NCBI RefSeq assembly: GCF_017848315.1
Contig: NZ_JAFKEC010000021.1
Location: 1-64,000, forward strand
Source of the DNA: Pseudomonas palmensis
Lineage (GTDB): Bacteria > Pseudomonadota > Gammaproteobacteria > Pseudomonadales > Pseudomonadaceae
Direction: 5' to 3'
Length of the DNA stretch: 64,000 bases
A program made the translations under genes and the position numbers. The notes under the pieces were generated by a model that saw only the letters and a program-made list of their open reading frames with translations, was not told the DNA's origin and did no database searches. Positions 17,425 through 27,175 of this stretch are shown one piece after another. Numbering within the stretch: position 1 is the stretch's first letter; the number at the start of each line of letters is the position of its first letter.

Positions 17425-18662
17425 GGCTGTTCCTCCTCCTGCTGCACGTCCTGCAACAGCAGGGCGAAGTCGGCCAGGGTCTGTTCGTCGACGCCGGTGC
17501 CGTAGGCCTGTTCCCAGGCACGGCTGAACAGGTCGTGGGGGCTGAGCTGGCCCAGCTCGATCAGGCGGGTGTCGTCCTCGCCGTCGCTGGCGCCGGTGCC
17601 GGCGTATTCGGCGGCGATGCGTACCAGGCGCACGGCCTTGCCTTGCAGGCAGGCTTCGAGCTGCTGGCGCAGGTCGGGCTGCGGTTCGTCCAGGCGCACC
17701 CGCACCTCCAGCCAGGGCTGGCGCTGCGGGTCGTCGAGCAGGTCGACCTGGGGCAGTTGCCCGAGTTGTTCGAGAATCTCCACCAGCGGCGCCGGGCCCA
17801 GGCGTTGCAGGGGCACGGCACGCGGTATCAGGCGCGGTTCGACACTGGTCAGGGTGGCGCCGTCGAGTTCGACTTCGAGGATCTGGTGCTGATAGCCGAT
17901 TTCGGAGAACGACAGCGGAATCGGCGAGCCGCTGTAGCGGATGCGGTCTTCGCGGTTGACCTTCTGCGGCTTGTGCAGGTGGCCCAGGGCAACGTAGCTG
18001 ATCTGGCTGCCGAACAGGCTGGCGGGCAGGGCCTCGGCATTGCCGATGATCAGGCTGCGCTCGGAGTCTTCTGATACCGAGCCGCCGGCCATGTGTGCGT
18101 GGCTCACGGCGATCAGCGCCTGGCCAGGCTTGCGTTGCTTGAGGGCGGCCTCGATCAGCCATTCGTGCACCTGGCCGATGCCGCGCAGGTAGTCGTCACC
18201 CAGGTGCGCACCGGTGACTTCGGCCGGGCGCAGGAAGGGCAGGGCCAGGCACCAGGCGGTCACCTTGCCCTTGGCGTTGGTCAGCGGCACCAGCAGGCGC
18301 TCGCTGTCGAGCTGGCCGTCGTCGAGCCAGTGCACGCGACCCAGGGCGTAGGTCCTGAGACGGCGCATCAGCGGTGCGGGCAATTCGATGCGCGAGCCGG
18401 AGTCGTGGTTGCCGGCGATCATCACGATGTTCAGCCTGGGCTGCTGTTCGTGGGCCTGGACGATGAAGTCGTAGAGGCGCTCCTGGGCTTTGACCGGCGG
18501 GTTGACGGTGTCGAAGATGTCGCCGGCAATCAGCAGCGCGTCAGGCTGGCGCAGCTTGAGCTGGCCGAGCAGCCAGTCGAGAAAGCAGGCATGTTCGAAG
18601 TCGCGCTCCTGGCCATGCAGGGTTTGCCCCAGGTGCCAGTCGGAGGTGTGAAACAGACGCAT
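17421..18662 (-). CDS. sbcD: Exonuclease subunit SbcD
   Basis: SbcD is the Mre11-type nuclease subunit partnering SbcC. The 413-residue protein has the phosphoesterase motifs in order: SDWHLG near residue 7, GDIFD at about 48, GNHDS at about 85, SHAHM near 187 and GHLHKPQ near 228. The extra C-terminal capping domain fits the family. The stop overlaps the sbcC start. A 92-bp gap separates it from the upstream batD-like gene, so it may share the upstream transcript or have its own promoter. Confidence 0.96.
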   Translation of the reverse strand: MRLFHTSDWHLGQTLHGQERDFEHACFLDWLLGQLKLRQPDALLIAGDIFDTVNPPVKAQERLYDFIVQAHEQQPRLNIVMIAGNHDSGSRIELPAPLMRRLRTYALGRVHWLDDGQLDSERLLVPLTNAKGKVTAWCLALPFLRPAEVTGAHLGDDYLRGIGQVHEWLIEAALKQRKPGQALIAVSHAHMAGGSVSEDSERSLIIGNAEALPASLFGSQISYVALGHLHKPQKVNREDRIRYSGSPIPLSFSEIGYQHQILEVELDGATLTSVEPRLIPRAVPLQRLGPAPLVEILEQLGQLPQVDLLDDPQRQPWLEVRVRLDEPQPDLRQQLEACLQGKAVRLVRIAAEYAGTGASDGEDDTRLIELGQLSPHDLFSRAWEQAYGTGVDEQTLADFALLLQDVQQEEEQP

Positions 18663-18754
18663 TGGAAGTCCCGTGAAGGTCGAGCCGGTAGCCGGCTATG
18701 GTAACGCGGGTGGCAGGTTTTGGGGGCTGCGATAGCCCCTGCGCAGGCGCCGCG

Positions 18755-20377
18755 TTATTTGGGATAGAGCGGCGGCAGGCTGCCGTTCTCGGCGGCGCTC
18801 GGCTGCGCCTGCTCGGCTGCGGGAATGGTGCCGATCGCCCGCCACAGTTCATCGCCCTGCCAGTATTGCCCGCTCTCGCTGTACAGCGCGCCGTTGAGCC
18901 CGTCCAGCGCATCCGACAGCGGCACGAAGCGCGCCGCCATCTCGGCCAGGGTCTCGGGCTGCTGGCGGGCCCAGGCATCCAGCGCCTGGCGGGTGGCCTG
19001 CGGGTCGTTGGCCTGACAGGCACGCTTGAGGTCGTCGAGCAGGGTGCGCGGGCTCGGCCCGCTCTGCGCCGCACGCATTACCGCCGGCTGCGAGCGTGCG
19101 CGCCACCACAGGGCGAAGCCGAGCAGGGTGGTCAGGGCCAGCAGCAGCGTGCTCAGTTGCCACGGCCATAGCGGCCGGTTCTCGAGGTTGACGACGCTGG
19201 CCGGGGTGTCTGCCGTGAGGGCGGGGTTGTCTTCGATCTTCAACCCGCGCGCCGGCAGGCTGGTGCGCTCCACGTGCTGTTCGCGGGTGTTCCACCACAC
19301 CACCTCGAGGCTCGGCAGTTCCAGTGCGCCACTGTGGGTCGGCACCAGCGCCTCGCGTTCCTCGCGCAGGCCTACCAGCCCGCGTTCGCTGACCTCTTCA
19401 CGCAGTTGCGGCTGATCCGGGTAACGGCGCAGGCCGTTGACTTCGGTGGCGGGCAGCGGTGGCAGTTGCGCACTGGACAGCCCGTCGGCGCTGAGGATCA
19501 CGCTGCGCGTCAGCGAGTCGCCGATCTGGGTCGGGGTCTGCGCCGGGTCCGGGCTCCAGCGTTCCTCAAGGCTCAGGCTGCGTGCCGGCAGCCACGGCTG
19601 GTCGGCGGGGTACTCGGCCGGTATCGGCAGCACCTGCAAGGGCAGCGGCGTGGAACTGACCCGTACCTGCTTGCCACGTGCCGCGCCGCTGTCGCCCTGG
19701 GCCGGCTCGTCGGCGCTGGTGGCGCTGAAGGTCAGGGCGGGTATGCTCAGTGCGCCGCTTTGCTGGGGGAAGATCGCGTAGCGCATCTCGATCACGCCAA
19801 AGCGCACGCCGTTGATCAGTTTTTCATAGGTGCGCGACTCGCCCAGCGGTTCGACCCGGGCATTGGCGATCACCAGCGGGCTGAGGCTGCTGTCATCGTA
19901 AAGCGACACCGAGTGGTAGATGCGCAGGGTCAGTACGGCCTGGGCCTGCACGTACACGCTGTCTGCGTCCAGGCTGGCATCGATGCTCACCGGCGCCTGG
20001 CTGATGTCGCTGGCCGCCTCGGCCGGCAGTACCTGCAACGTCACCGGCTGGCTCTGCGCCTCGCCCAGGTGCAGCACCGGCACCTGGACCGTGCCGCTCT
20101 GGCGCGGGCGCAGGGTGATGATCCAGCGGGTATTGGCCTGGGTCTGGCCGTCGAGGCTCTTGAGGCTGTTGACCTGGCGCGTGTCGCGCACTTCGAAGTC
20201 GGCCTGCAGCGGGGTCAGGTCGGGCTTGCCGAACTGGGTCACGTCTTCGATTTCCAGGGTCAGCTCCAGGGTTTCGCCCGCGATCAGGCGGCTGCGGTCG
20301 ACGCTGGCGAGCAGCGTCGCCGCCTGCACCTGCAGGGCGAACAAGAAGCTGAAAACCAGGGCGCAGACGCGGATCAT
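18755..20377 (-). CDS. BatD-like membrane protein (DUF7939/oxygen-tolerance family)
   Basis: The 540-residue protein has a signal peptide (to about residue 20, ALQVQA), a large periplasmic part made of beta-sandwich repeats (ASVDRSRLIAGETLELTLEI; DFEVRDTRQVNS), a transmembrane helix near 415-435 (LSTLLLALTTLLGFALWW), and a cytoplasmic tail. This is the BatD arrangement. It overlaps the preceding vWA-TPR gene by four bases. Bat proteins act with MoxR ATPases in envelope stress, and the exact activity is unknown. Confidence 0.85.
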   Translation of the reverse strand: MIRVCALVFSFLFALQVQAATLLASVDRSRLIAGETLELTLEIEDVTQFGKPDLTPLQADFEVRDTRQVNSLKSLDGQTQANTRWIITLRPRQSGTVQVPVLHLGEAQSQPVTLQVLPAEAASDISQAPVSIDASLDADSVYVQAQAVLTLRIYHSVSLYDDSSLSPLVIANARVEPLGESRTYEKLINGVRFGVIEMRYAIFPQQSGALSIPALTFSATSADEPAQGDSGAARGKQVRVSSTPLPLQVLPIPAEYPADQPWLPARSLSLEERWSPDPAQTPTQIGDSLTRSVILSADGLSSAQLPPLPATEVNGLRRYPDQPQLREEVSERGLVGLREEREALVPTHSGALELPSLEVVWWNTREQHVERTSLPARGLKIEDNPALTADTPASVVNLENRPLWPWQLSTLLLALTTLLGFALWWRARSQPAVMRAAQSGPSPRTLLDDLKRACQANDPQATRQALDAWARQQPETLAEMAARFVPLSDALDGLNGALYSESGQYWQGDELWRAIGTIPAAEQAQPSAAENGSLPPLYPK

Positions 20378-22092
20378 TTGGGGCTTTCCTGATGCAGTTG
20401 CTGTTCGTACCAGAACTTGCGGCGCAACAGCTCGGACGGGTTGTCCGGGATCTGGCGCAGCCATTGTTCCAGGGCCTGGCGCTGCTCGGCATCCAGGCTG
20501 CTGTCGACGGGGCGCTGCGGTGGCCGGGTGGTGTCTTCGTCCGGCGGCTCGCTGGCGTTGTGCGCGTGCTCTGGCGCGGTGGCGGTGTCTTCGCCGGCGC
20601 CGGCCTTGGCATCGCCCTGGCTGCTGTCGCTGCTGTTCGATTGCTGGCCGTTGCTGGCCGAATCGGTCGGCAGGTCGGGCCGGCCCTGAGGCGGGTCTTC
20701 GGTGGCCGGCGGTTGCTGGGGCTGTTCGGGCTGGCGGCGCAGCAGTTGCTCGACCAGATCCTTGTTGGCCTGGGCCGCTTCCAGCTCGGGCTCCAGCTCC
20801 AGGGCCTGCTCCCAGGCATCCACGGCCGCCTCCAGTTCGCCGCTGCGGGCCAGGGCATTGCCGCGATTGTAATGGGCGCTGGCGCTGCTGGCCCGTGCGA
20901 ATTCACGGGCGGCGCCAGCATAGTCGCCAGCCTGGTACAGCGCCATGCCTTTCCATTGCGGGTCTTCGAAGTGGCGGGCGGCCTCGGCCGGACGCTGCTG
21001 TTCGAGCAGGCGCTGGCCCTGCTGGTCGGGACGCAGCCACAGGTCGTTGAAGGTGAAGGCGTAGCTCGGTTGCGGCAGCAGGCCGAGCAGCAGCGGCAGG
21101 CAGAACAGCCAGCCACGCCGGCCAGCGCACGCGGCCAGCAGCAGTAGCGGGATCAGCAGCCAGTAGCCCTGGTCGGCCCAGCTGTCCAGTTGCAGGGTCT
21201 GGCCGTCGGCGCGCAGCGCCTGGGGATTGTCGAACAGGCCCAGGCCGCGCAGGTCGAGGTCGTCGATGCGCGCCTTGCGGTAACGCCCGCCGGTACTGTT
21301 GATGAAGGCCTTGAGCTCGGCGCTGTCCAGGCGCGGAACCAGGATTGCCCCGTCCACGTCCTTGAGGTATTCGCCGTTGGTCTGCCTGACCGGCGCGCCT
21401 TCGGGGGTGCCCACGCCCAGCATCAGCAGCTTGGGACCATGACGCCCCAGTGCCTGGGTGATGCCCTGACGTTCCTGCGGGCTGAGCGAGGAGCCGATCA
21501 GCAGCAGGCGCCCCTGGCCCAGCGCGCCCTGGGCCAGCAGTGCCAGCGCCTTGCGTACCGCCAGGTCGGCGCGCTGACCAGGTTGCGGCATGATGGCGGG
21601 GTCCAGGGCGTCGAGCAGGTTGCGGCTGGTGGCCAGGTCGTCGGACAGTGGCACCAGGGTGTGTGCGCTGCCGGCATACACGATGATCGCGGTCTGGCTG
21701 TCGCGGCGGTGTTCGAGCAGGTCGAGCAGCTTGCGTCTGGCCTGCTGCAGGCGGTTGGGCGGGGTGTCGTCGGCGAGCATCTGCGGGGTCAGTTCGAGCA
21801 TGACCACCAGCGGGTCGGCGGCGCGCTGGCGGGTCTCTTCCAGGCGCTCCCAGCTGGGGCCGACCAGGGCCAGCACGGCCAGCAGCCAGGCCAGGCCCAG
21901 GGCGATCCACGGCAGCTTGCTGTCGCGGCCATTGCCGCCGCCCAGCAGCACGGCATGGAACGCCGCGGGCAGGATCATCTGCCAGCGTCCGGCGCGCTTT
22001 TGCCGGTGCCACAGCTTCCACAGCAGCCAGCCGAGCAGCGGCAGCAGCAACAGCCAGGCCGGGCGCAACCATTGGGGCCAGAGCTCGATCAT
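20374..22092 (-). CDS. von Willebrand A/TPR fusion protein (BatB-BatC-like)
   Basis: The 572-residue protein has two N-terminal membrane helices, a vWA-like domain (about 75-290), another helix pair (about 300-335), two or three TPR units (about 375-440) and a Pro/Gln/Ser/Asp-rich tail. This joins what are BatB and BatC in other bacteria. The metal-coordinating DxSxS site of vWA domains is replaced by LELTPQM, so the domain probably does not bind metal in the usual way. The start is ATG 22092, overlapping the stop of the upstream vWA gene. Confidence 0.85.
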   Translation of the reverse strand: MIELWPQWLRPAWLLLLPLLGWLLWKLWHRQKRAGRWQMILPAAFHAVLLGGGNGRDSKLPWIALGLAWLLAVLALVGPSWERLEETRQRAADPLVVMLELTPQMLADDTPPNRLQQARRKLLDLLEHRRDSQTAIIVYAGSAHTLVPLSDDLATSRNLLDALDPAIMPQPGQRADLAVRKALALLAQGALGQGRLLLIGSSLSPQERQGITQALGRHGPKLLMLGVGTPEGAPVRQTNGEYLKDVDGAILVPRLDSAELKAFINSTGGRYRKARIDDLDLRGLGLFDNPQALRADGQTLQLDSWADQGYWLLIPLLLLAACAGRRGWLFCLPLLLGLLPQPSYAFTFNDLWLRPDQQGQRLLEQQRPAEAARHFEDPQWKGMALYQAGDYAGAAREFARASSASAHYNRGNALARSGELEAAVDAWEQALELEPELEAAQANKDLVEQLLRRQPEQPQQPPATEDPPQGRPDLPTDSASNGQQSNSSDSSQGDAKAGAGEDTATAPEHAHNASEPPDEDTTRPPQRPVDSSLDAEQRQALEQWLRQIPDNPSELLRRKFWYEQQLHQESPK

Positions 22093-23165
22093 CGACGCCT
22101 CCGCAGGCGCAGGCGCTTGAGGCGCTCGCGCCATTCGGGATGCGGCTGCAGAAAGTGCGGCCGGCGCAGCAGGCGTTGCAGCAGGTTGTCGGGCCAGCGA
22201 TCGCGCACCACCAGCAGTACGCTCAGGCCCAGCGCCAGGGCCAGCGGCCAGCTGTACAGGGCATGCGCGGTACGCGCCTGGGTCGGTTGCTGGGCTACCG
22301 GCTCGAGGCGGTCGAGGGTCTGGCCGATGGCGTTGAGTTCGTTGCCGTCGCGGGCGCGGAAGTAGGCGCCGTGGGTGACCTCGGCGATCTCCCTGAGCGA
22401 GGCTTCGTCCAGGTCCAGGCTCGGGTTGAGCCCGAGCATGCCGGCGGTGCCGGTTTCGTCCGGGTCGGCGCCGATGCCGATGGTGTAGATCCTGATGCTT
22501 TCCTGGGCGGCCAGGCGCGCGGCGGTCAGCGGATGGATCTGCCCGCCGTTGTTGGCGCCATCGGTCAGCAGAATCAGCACGCGGCTTTGCGCAGGGCGCA
22601 TGCGCAGGCGCTTGACCGCCAGGCCGATGGCATCGCCAATGGCGGTGTTCTTGCCGGCGATACCGATCTGCGCCTCGTCGAGAAAGCTGCGCACGGTGCG
22701 TCGGTCGAACGTCAGCGGGGCCTGCAGGTAGGCCTGGCTGCCGAACAGGATGAGCCCCACGCGGTCGCCTTCACGCGCTTGCAGAAAGTCGCCCATCAGT
22801 TGCTTGACCAGGGTCAGGCGGCTGACGTCCTCGTCGTCCCAGCGCATGTCGGGGAAGTCCATCGAGCCGGATACATCCACCGCCACCAGCAGGTCGCGCC
22901 CACTGGCGGCCACCGGCAGCGGCTCGCCCAGCCATTGCGGGCGTGCGGCGGCGCACAGCAACAGCAGCCACACCAGCACGAACGGCGCCTGCTGGCGCCA
23001 GGTCGGCAGGTTGAGCCGCGCGCGGCGCCCGGCCAGGCCTTCGAGCTCGTCCAGAAAGCTCACCTTGAGCACCGGTTCGCCGCTGTCGGCGGCCGGCAGC
23101 AGCAGACGGGCCAGCCACGGCAGCGGCAACAGCGCGAAGACCCACGGCCAGGCCAGTTCAAACAT
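22089..23165 (-). CDS. von Willebrand A membrane protein (BatA-like)
   Basis: The 358-residue protein has two N-terminal helices (about 5-25 and 57-72), a vWA domain and a C-terminal helix near 310-330. Unlike its neighbour it keeps an intact metal site: DVSGSM at about 92, a Thr in GKNTAIGDAIGLA, and LTDGANNGG at about 190. It is the typical BatA of MoxR clusters. It overlaps both neighbours (8 bases with DUF4381, 4 with the vWA-TPR gene). Confidence 0.9.
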   Translation of the reverse strand: MFELAWPWVFALLPLPWLARLLLPAADSGEPVLKVSFLDELEGLAGRRARLNLPTWRQQAPFVLVWLLLLCAAARPQWLGEPLPVAASGRDLLVAVDVSGSMDFPDMRWDDEDVSRLTLVKQLMGDFLQAREGDRVGLILFGSQAYLQAPLTFDRRTVRSFLDEAQIGIAGKNTAIGDAIGLAVKRLRMRPAQSRVLILLTDGANNGGQIHPLTAARLAAQESIRIYTIGIGADPDETGTAGMLGLNPSLDLDEASLREIAEVTHGAYFRARDGNELNAIGQTLDRLEPVAQQPTQARTAHALYSWPLALALGLSVLLVVRDRWPDNLLQRLLRRPHFLQPHPEWRERLKRLRLRRRR

Positions 23166-23652
23166 GTTTGCGAATCCAGGTGTCGACCGCCTGGTTGAGC
23201 CCGGCGATGGCCTTGTCGTCAAGCCGGCACTCGGGCTTGTAGGCGCCTTCCACCAGTACCATCCAGCGGGTCAGGCCGGCGGCCGGGCAGCGGTTGTCGA
23301 GAAACGCCAACCACTTGCGCCCGTTGAGGGTGTGACTGTGGCTGTCGGGGTAGTGGTTGCGGCACAGGCGTTTGAGCAGGGCGTTGATCTGCTGCAGCCA
23401 GGCACCGGCCGGTGCGCCGTCGTAGGGCTTGGGCAGCGCCGCCAGCTCTGCCAGGGCGGCGATGCGGATCGGTTCCAGCGGTTGTTCGGCGCGTGGCAGC
23501 GGAGCCTTGCGCGGGCGCCAGTGACGCAGCCGCCACAGGCCCCAGGCGAGCACGGGCAGCAATGCCAGCAGCACCCACCAGCCCGGCGCGGGCGGCCACG
23601 CGCCGATGGGGGCGGGGGCGATCAGCGGTTGCAGTGCGTCCAGTGGGTTCAT
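23158..23652 (-). CDS. DUF4381 membrane protein
   Basis: This 164-residue protein has a single transmembrane helix at about 25-42 (WWVLLALLPVLAWGLW) and a cytoplasmic helical domain with LNGRKWLAFLDNRCP. The family is found only in MoxR-DUF58-Bat clusters and has no known activity. It starts at ATG 23652, inside the end of the DUF58 gene. Confidence 0.85.
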   Translation of the reverse strand: MNPLDALQPLIAPAPIGAWPPAPGWWVLLALLPVLAWGLWRLRHWRPRKAPLPRAEQPLEPIRIAALAELAALPKPYDGAPAGAWLQQINALLKRLCRNHYPDSHSHTLNGRKWLAFLDNRCPAAGLTRWMVLVEGAYKPECRLDDKAIAGLNQAVDTWIRKHV

Positions 23653-24593
23653 CGGCTTTTACCCGAACGTTGCGGGTCGAGGTATTCGCGCAGTTGCTCG
23701 ATCATTTCGCTCTGGGTGCTCAAGGGCATCAGCACCACGCGCAGTTTCTGGGCCAGCAGTTCCCAGCGTTCGATGCGTGCCTCGCTCTGCTGGCGATAGC
23801 TCTTGCGCAGGTTGGCATCCAGGGTATCGAGCTCCAGCTGTGCGCCGCGCTGGGCAAAGCGCAACAAGCCGGCGGCGGGCAGGGCGTGGTCGAGTGGGTC
23901 GGACACTGGCAGCAGCAGCAGGTCGCAGTGGCGCGCCAGCAGGCTCATCTGTTGCTCCACCCCGGGGGTGAGCGCGCGTTCGTCGCAGATCACGATGGCC
24001 AGGCTGCCCGGGCGCAGCACTTCGCGGGCGCGGCGCAGGGCGATGTTGAGGTTGTCGCCCTGGGGCTGGGCCTCGGTGTGCAGCGACTGGTTGACCCGCG
24101 CCAGGCGGTTGAGCAGTTGCAGCAGGCTCTGCTTGCTGCGCCGTGGCTTGATTTCATAGTGCTCGTTATCGCCGAACACCAGGCCGCCGATGCGGTCGTT
24201 GTGGCCCAGCGCGGCCCAGCCGATCAGGGCGGCGGCCTGGGCGGCAAGTACCGACTTGAACATCAGTCCGGAGCCGAAGAACAGGCGTCGGCTCTGTTCG
24301 ACCAAAATGAAGATGGGCCGCTCGCGCTCTTCGTGGAACAGCTTGGTGTGGGGTTCCTGGGTGCGGGCGGTGACTCGCCAGTCGATGTTGCGCACATCGT
24401 CGCCGGCCTGGTAAACGCGCACCTGGTCGAAGTCCACGCCGCGCCCGCGCAGGCGCGAGTGATGCAGGCCCACCAGCGGGCTGCGTTGCCCGGGGGCGGA
24501 GAACAGCTGCACCTCGCGCACGCGATGACGCATCTCGATCAGCTCGGAAAGGCCGATGCGGATGCCGGGCTCGGCCTGCGCTGAAAGAGGCAT
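23649..24593 (-). CDS. DUF58 domain protein
   Basis: The 314-residue protein lacks membrane segments. It carries the DUF58 core FDQVRVYQAGDDVRNIDWRVTAR at about 55-75 and a degenerate vWA-like C-terminal half (LAIVICDERALTPGVE). DUF58 proteins are obligate partners of MoxR ATPases. It starts four bases after the MoxR stop without a strong ribosome site, so translation probably continues from the upstream gene. Confidence 0.9.
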   Translation of the reverse strand: MPLSAQAEPGIRIGLSELIEMRHRVREVQLFSAPGQRSPLVGLHHSRLRGRGVDFDQVRVYQAGDDVRNIDWRVTARTQEPHTKLFHEERERPIFILVEQSRRLFFGSGLMFKSVLAAQAAALIGWAALGHNDRIGGLVFGDNEHYEIKPRRSKQSLLQLLNRLARVNQSLHTEAQPQGDNLNIALRRAREVLRPGSLAIVICDERALTPGVEQQMSLLARHCDLLLLPVSDPLDHALPAAGLLRFAQRGAQLELDTLDANLRKSYRQQSEARIERWELLAQKLRVVLMPLSTQSEMIEQLREYLDPQRSGKSR

Positions 24594-24597
24594 GGCT

Positions 24598-25557
<960 letters not shown>

Positions 25558-25695
25558 CGGGACGGTTCCTGGGCGTGCGCCCGGGGGGAGGGCAACAACG
25601 CCCGGGCAGGGGCTGATACTTTAATCCATCCGGGGGTGCGGCGACTAATGGTGGGTGGGTAAATTTGAGCGCAGATCACAAATCATCGGTGCCGC

Positions 25696-25763
25696 CATCG
25701 CGGGTCAAGCCCGCTCCCACAAGGTCGGCGCTGTTCTTGTGGGAGCGGGCTTGACCCGCGATG
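25696..25763. repeat. REP inverted pair (REPIN-like), copy 2
   Basis: Two perfect 27-bp arms (25696-25722 and 25737-25763) surround a 14-base spacer. The arms are identical to those of the pair at 11347-11415. It lies between the transporter stop and the moxR promoter region. Confidence 0.93.
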
Positions 25764-25777
25764 ATTAGCCAGGCGAG

Positions 25778-27106
25778 TCAGTTCTTGAAGCTGGAGTGCT
25801 TGCGCCCCTGGTCACACAGGGCGAACACCACCACGAACACTGCGGCAATCGCCAGGATCGCCACCACGCCGTCGGTCGAATGGGTCGGCGAGCTGGCCAC
25901 CAGTGCCAGGCCGCCCAGTGGCGCCAGGCCACCGGCCACCGCGGTGCCGATCTCGCGCCCGGTGCCAAAGCCCGATGAGCGCGTGGCCGTGGGGAACTGG
26001 CGGCTGAGGAACGAACCCTGCGGGGCGAACATCATCGGCGCCAGCAGGCCGGTACCAATGGCGATGGCGATGTAGATCATCAGCGGCTCGGCGGTGTTGA
26101 GCAGGGCCATGAACGGGTACGCGAACAGTACCGAGAACAGACCGCCCATGATCAGCACGGCCTTGCTGCTCCATTTGTCGCACAACCAGCCGAAGCATGG
26201 CACCGCCACGATCGCCACCAGGCTGGCAATGGTCACCGACAGCGAAGTCACGTGGGCCTCCACACCCTTGAACTGGGTCAGGTAGGCCAGCGAGAAGGTC
26301 TTGAAGATATAGCTCAGGGCGTTGTAGCCGATGGCCACGAAGAACACCACGGCCAGGCCCTTGAGGTCGTTCTTGAACAGCGCCTTGAGCGGCGACACCT
26401 TGGCTTTTTTCGGCGCCTGCTCGAGTTCGGCGAACTGCGGGGTTTCCGGAATGCTGCGGCGTACCCAGAAGCCCACGCCCACCAGCACGATGCTGCAGAT
26501 GAACGGGATGCGCCAGCCGCCCGAGAGCAGGAAGTCGTTGCCGTTCATGGTCAGCAGGTACACGGTCAGCGACGACAGCAGCAGGCCCAGGTTGAGCCCC
26601 AGCGCAGGCCAGGCCCCCTGACTGCCGCGCTTGCCTTCGCTGGCATGTTCGTAGCTGGTCACGGCCGCGGCGGACAGCTCGGCGCCCGCGCCCAGGCCCT
26701 GGATGATGCGCACCAGCACCAGGATGATCGGCGCCCAGATGCCAATGCTGGCGTAGCTGGGGATCAGGCCGATCAGCGTGGTGCACAGGCCCATCATGCA
26801 GAAGGTCACCACCAGTACCTGCTTGCGCCCGAAACGGTCGCCCAGGTAGCCGAACAGCACGCCGCCGAACGGGCGGGCGATAAAGCCGATGGCAAAGGTG
26901 GAGAAGGCCAGCAGCGAGGCAACCTGAGGGTTGCTGGCGTCGAAGAAGATCTTCGAGAACACGATGGCCGCCATGGTGGCGTACAGGTAGAAGTCGTACC
27001 ACTCCAGCATCGAGCCGAAGATGGTGGCCGCCGCGACCTTGCGCAGGCGCTTCCTGTTCTGTTCCGGGGTTTCGGTTGCGGTGGTGACCGCTTCATGTAC
27101 CGACAT
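25778..27106 (-). CDS. MFS transporter, metabolite:H+ symporter type (probable hydroxyglutarate carrier)
   Basis: The 442-residue protein has twelve hydrophobic segments and the signatures of the MHS group: EWYDFYLYA in helix 1, GYLGDRFGRKQ between helices 2 and 3, and a central loop before SPLKALF. This group carries organic acids such as 2-oxoglutarate and citrate. It lies 69 bp downstream of lhgO on the same strand, so L-2-hydroxyglutarate or a related acid is the inferred substrate. I recall a comparable carrier gene beside lhgO in P. putida W619 (lhgT), which I cannot verify here. Confidence 0.86.
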   Translation of the reverse strand: MSVHEAVTTATETPEQNRKRLRKVAAATIFGSMLEWYDFYLYATMAAIVFSKIFFDASNPQVASLLAFSTFAIGFIARPFGGVLFGYLGDRFGRKQVLVVTFCMMGLCTTLIGLIPSYASIGIWAPIILVLVRIIQGLGAGAELSAAAVTSYEHASEGKRGSQGAWPALGLNLGLLLSSLTVYLLTMNGNDFLLSGGWRIPFICSIVLVGVGFWVRRSIPETPQFAELEQAPKKAKVSPLKALFKNDLKGLAVVFFVAIGYNALSYIFKTFSLAYLTQFKGVEAHVTSLSVTIASLVAIVAVPCFGWLCDKWSSKAVLIMGGLFSVLFAYPFMALLNTAEPLMIYIAIAIGTGLLAPMMFAPQGSFLSRQFPTATRSSGFGTGREIGTAVAGGLAPLGGLALVASSPTHSTDGVVAILAIAAVFVVVFALCDQGRKHSSFKN

Positions 27107-27175
27107 CGAGAGATTCCTTGTTGGTCTTTGTAGTTATTTTCAAGCGGGCGGCGGGCGCCCGTGCAGCAATGCGGA

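Noticed and set aside
15307-17505. Leu/Ala-rich open frame antisense to sbcC that looks like a membrane protein
   Set aside because: It is the complement of Gln-rich coiled-coil codons (CAG/CTG). The hydrophobic look is a composition artefact.
18723-18739. Hairpin GGGGCT/AGCCCC in the batD-sbcD gap as a terminator
   Set aside because: On either strand it is not followed by a T-run, so there is no support for termination there.
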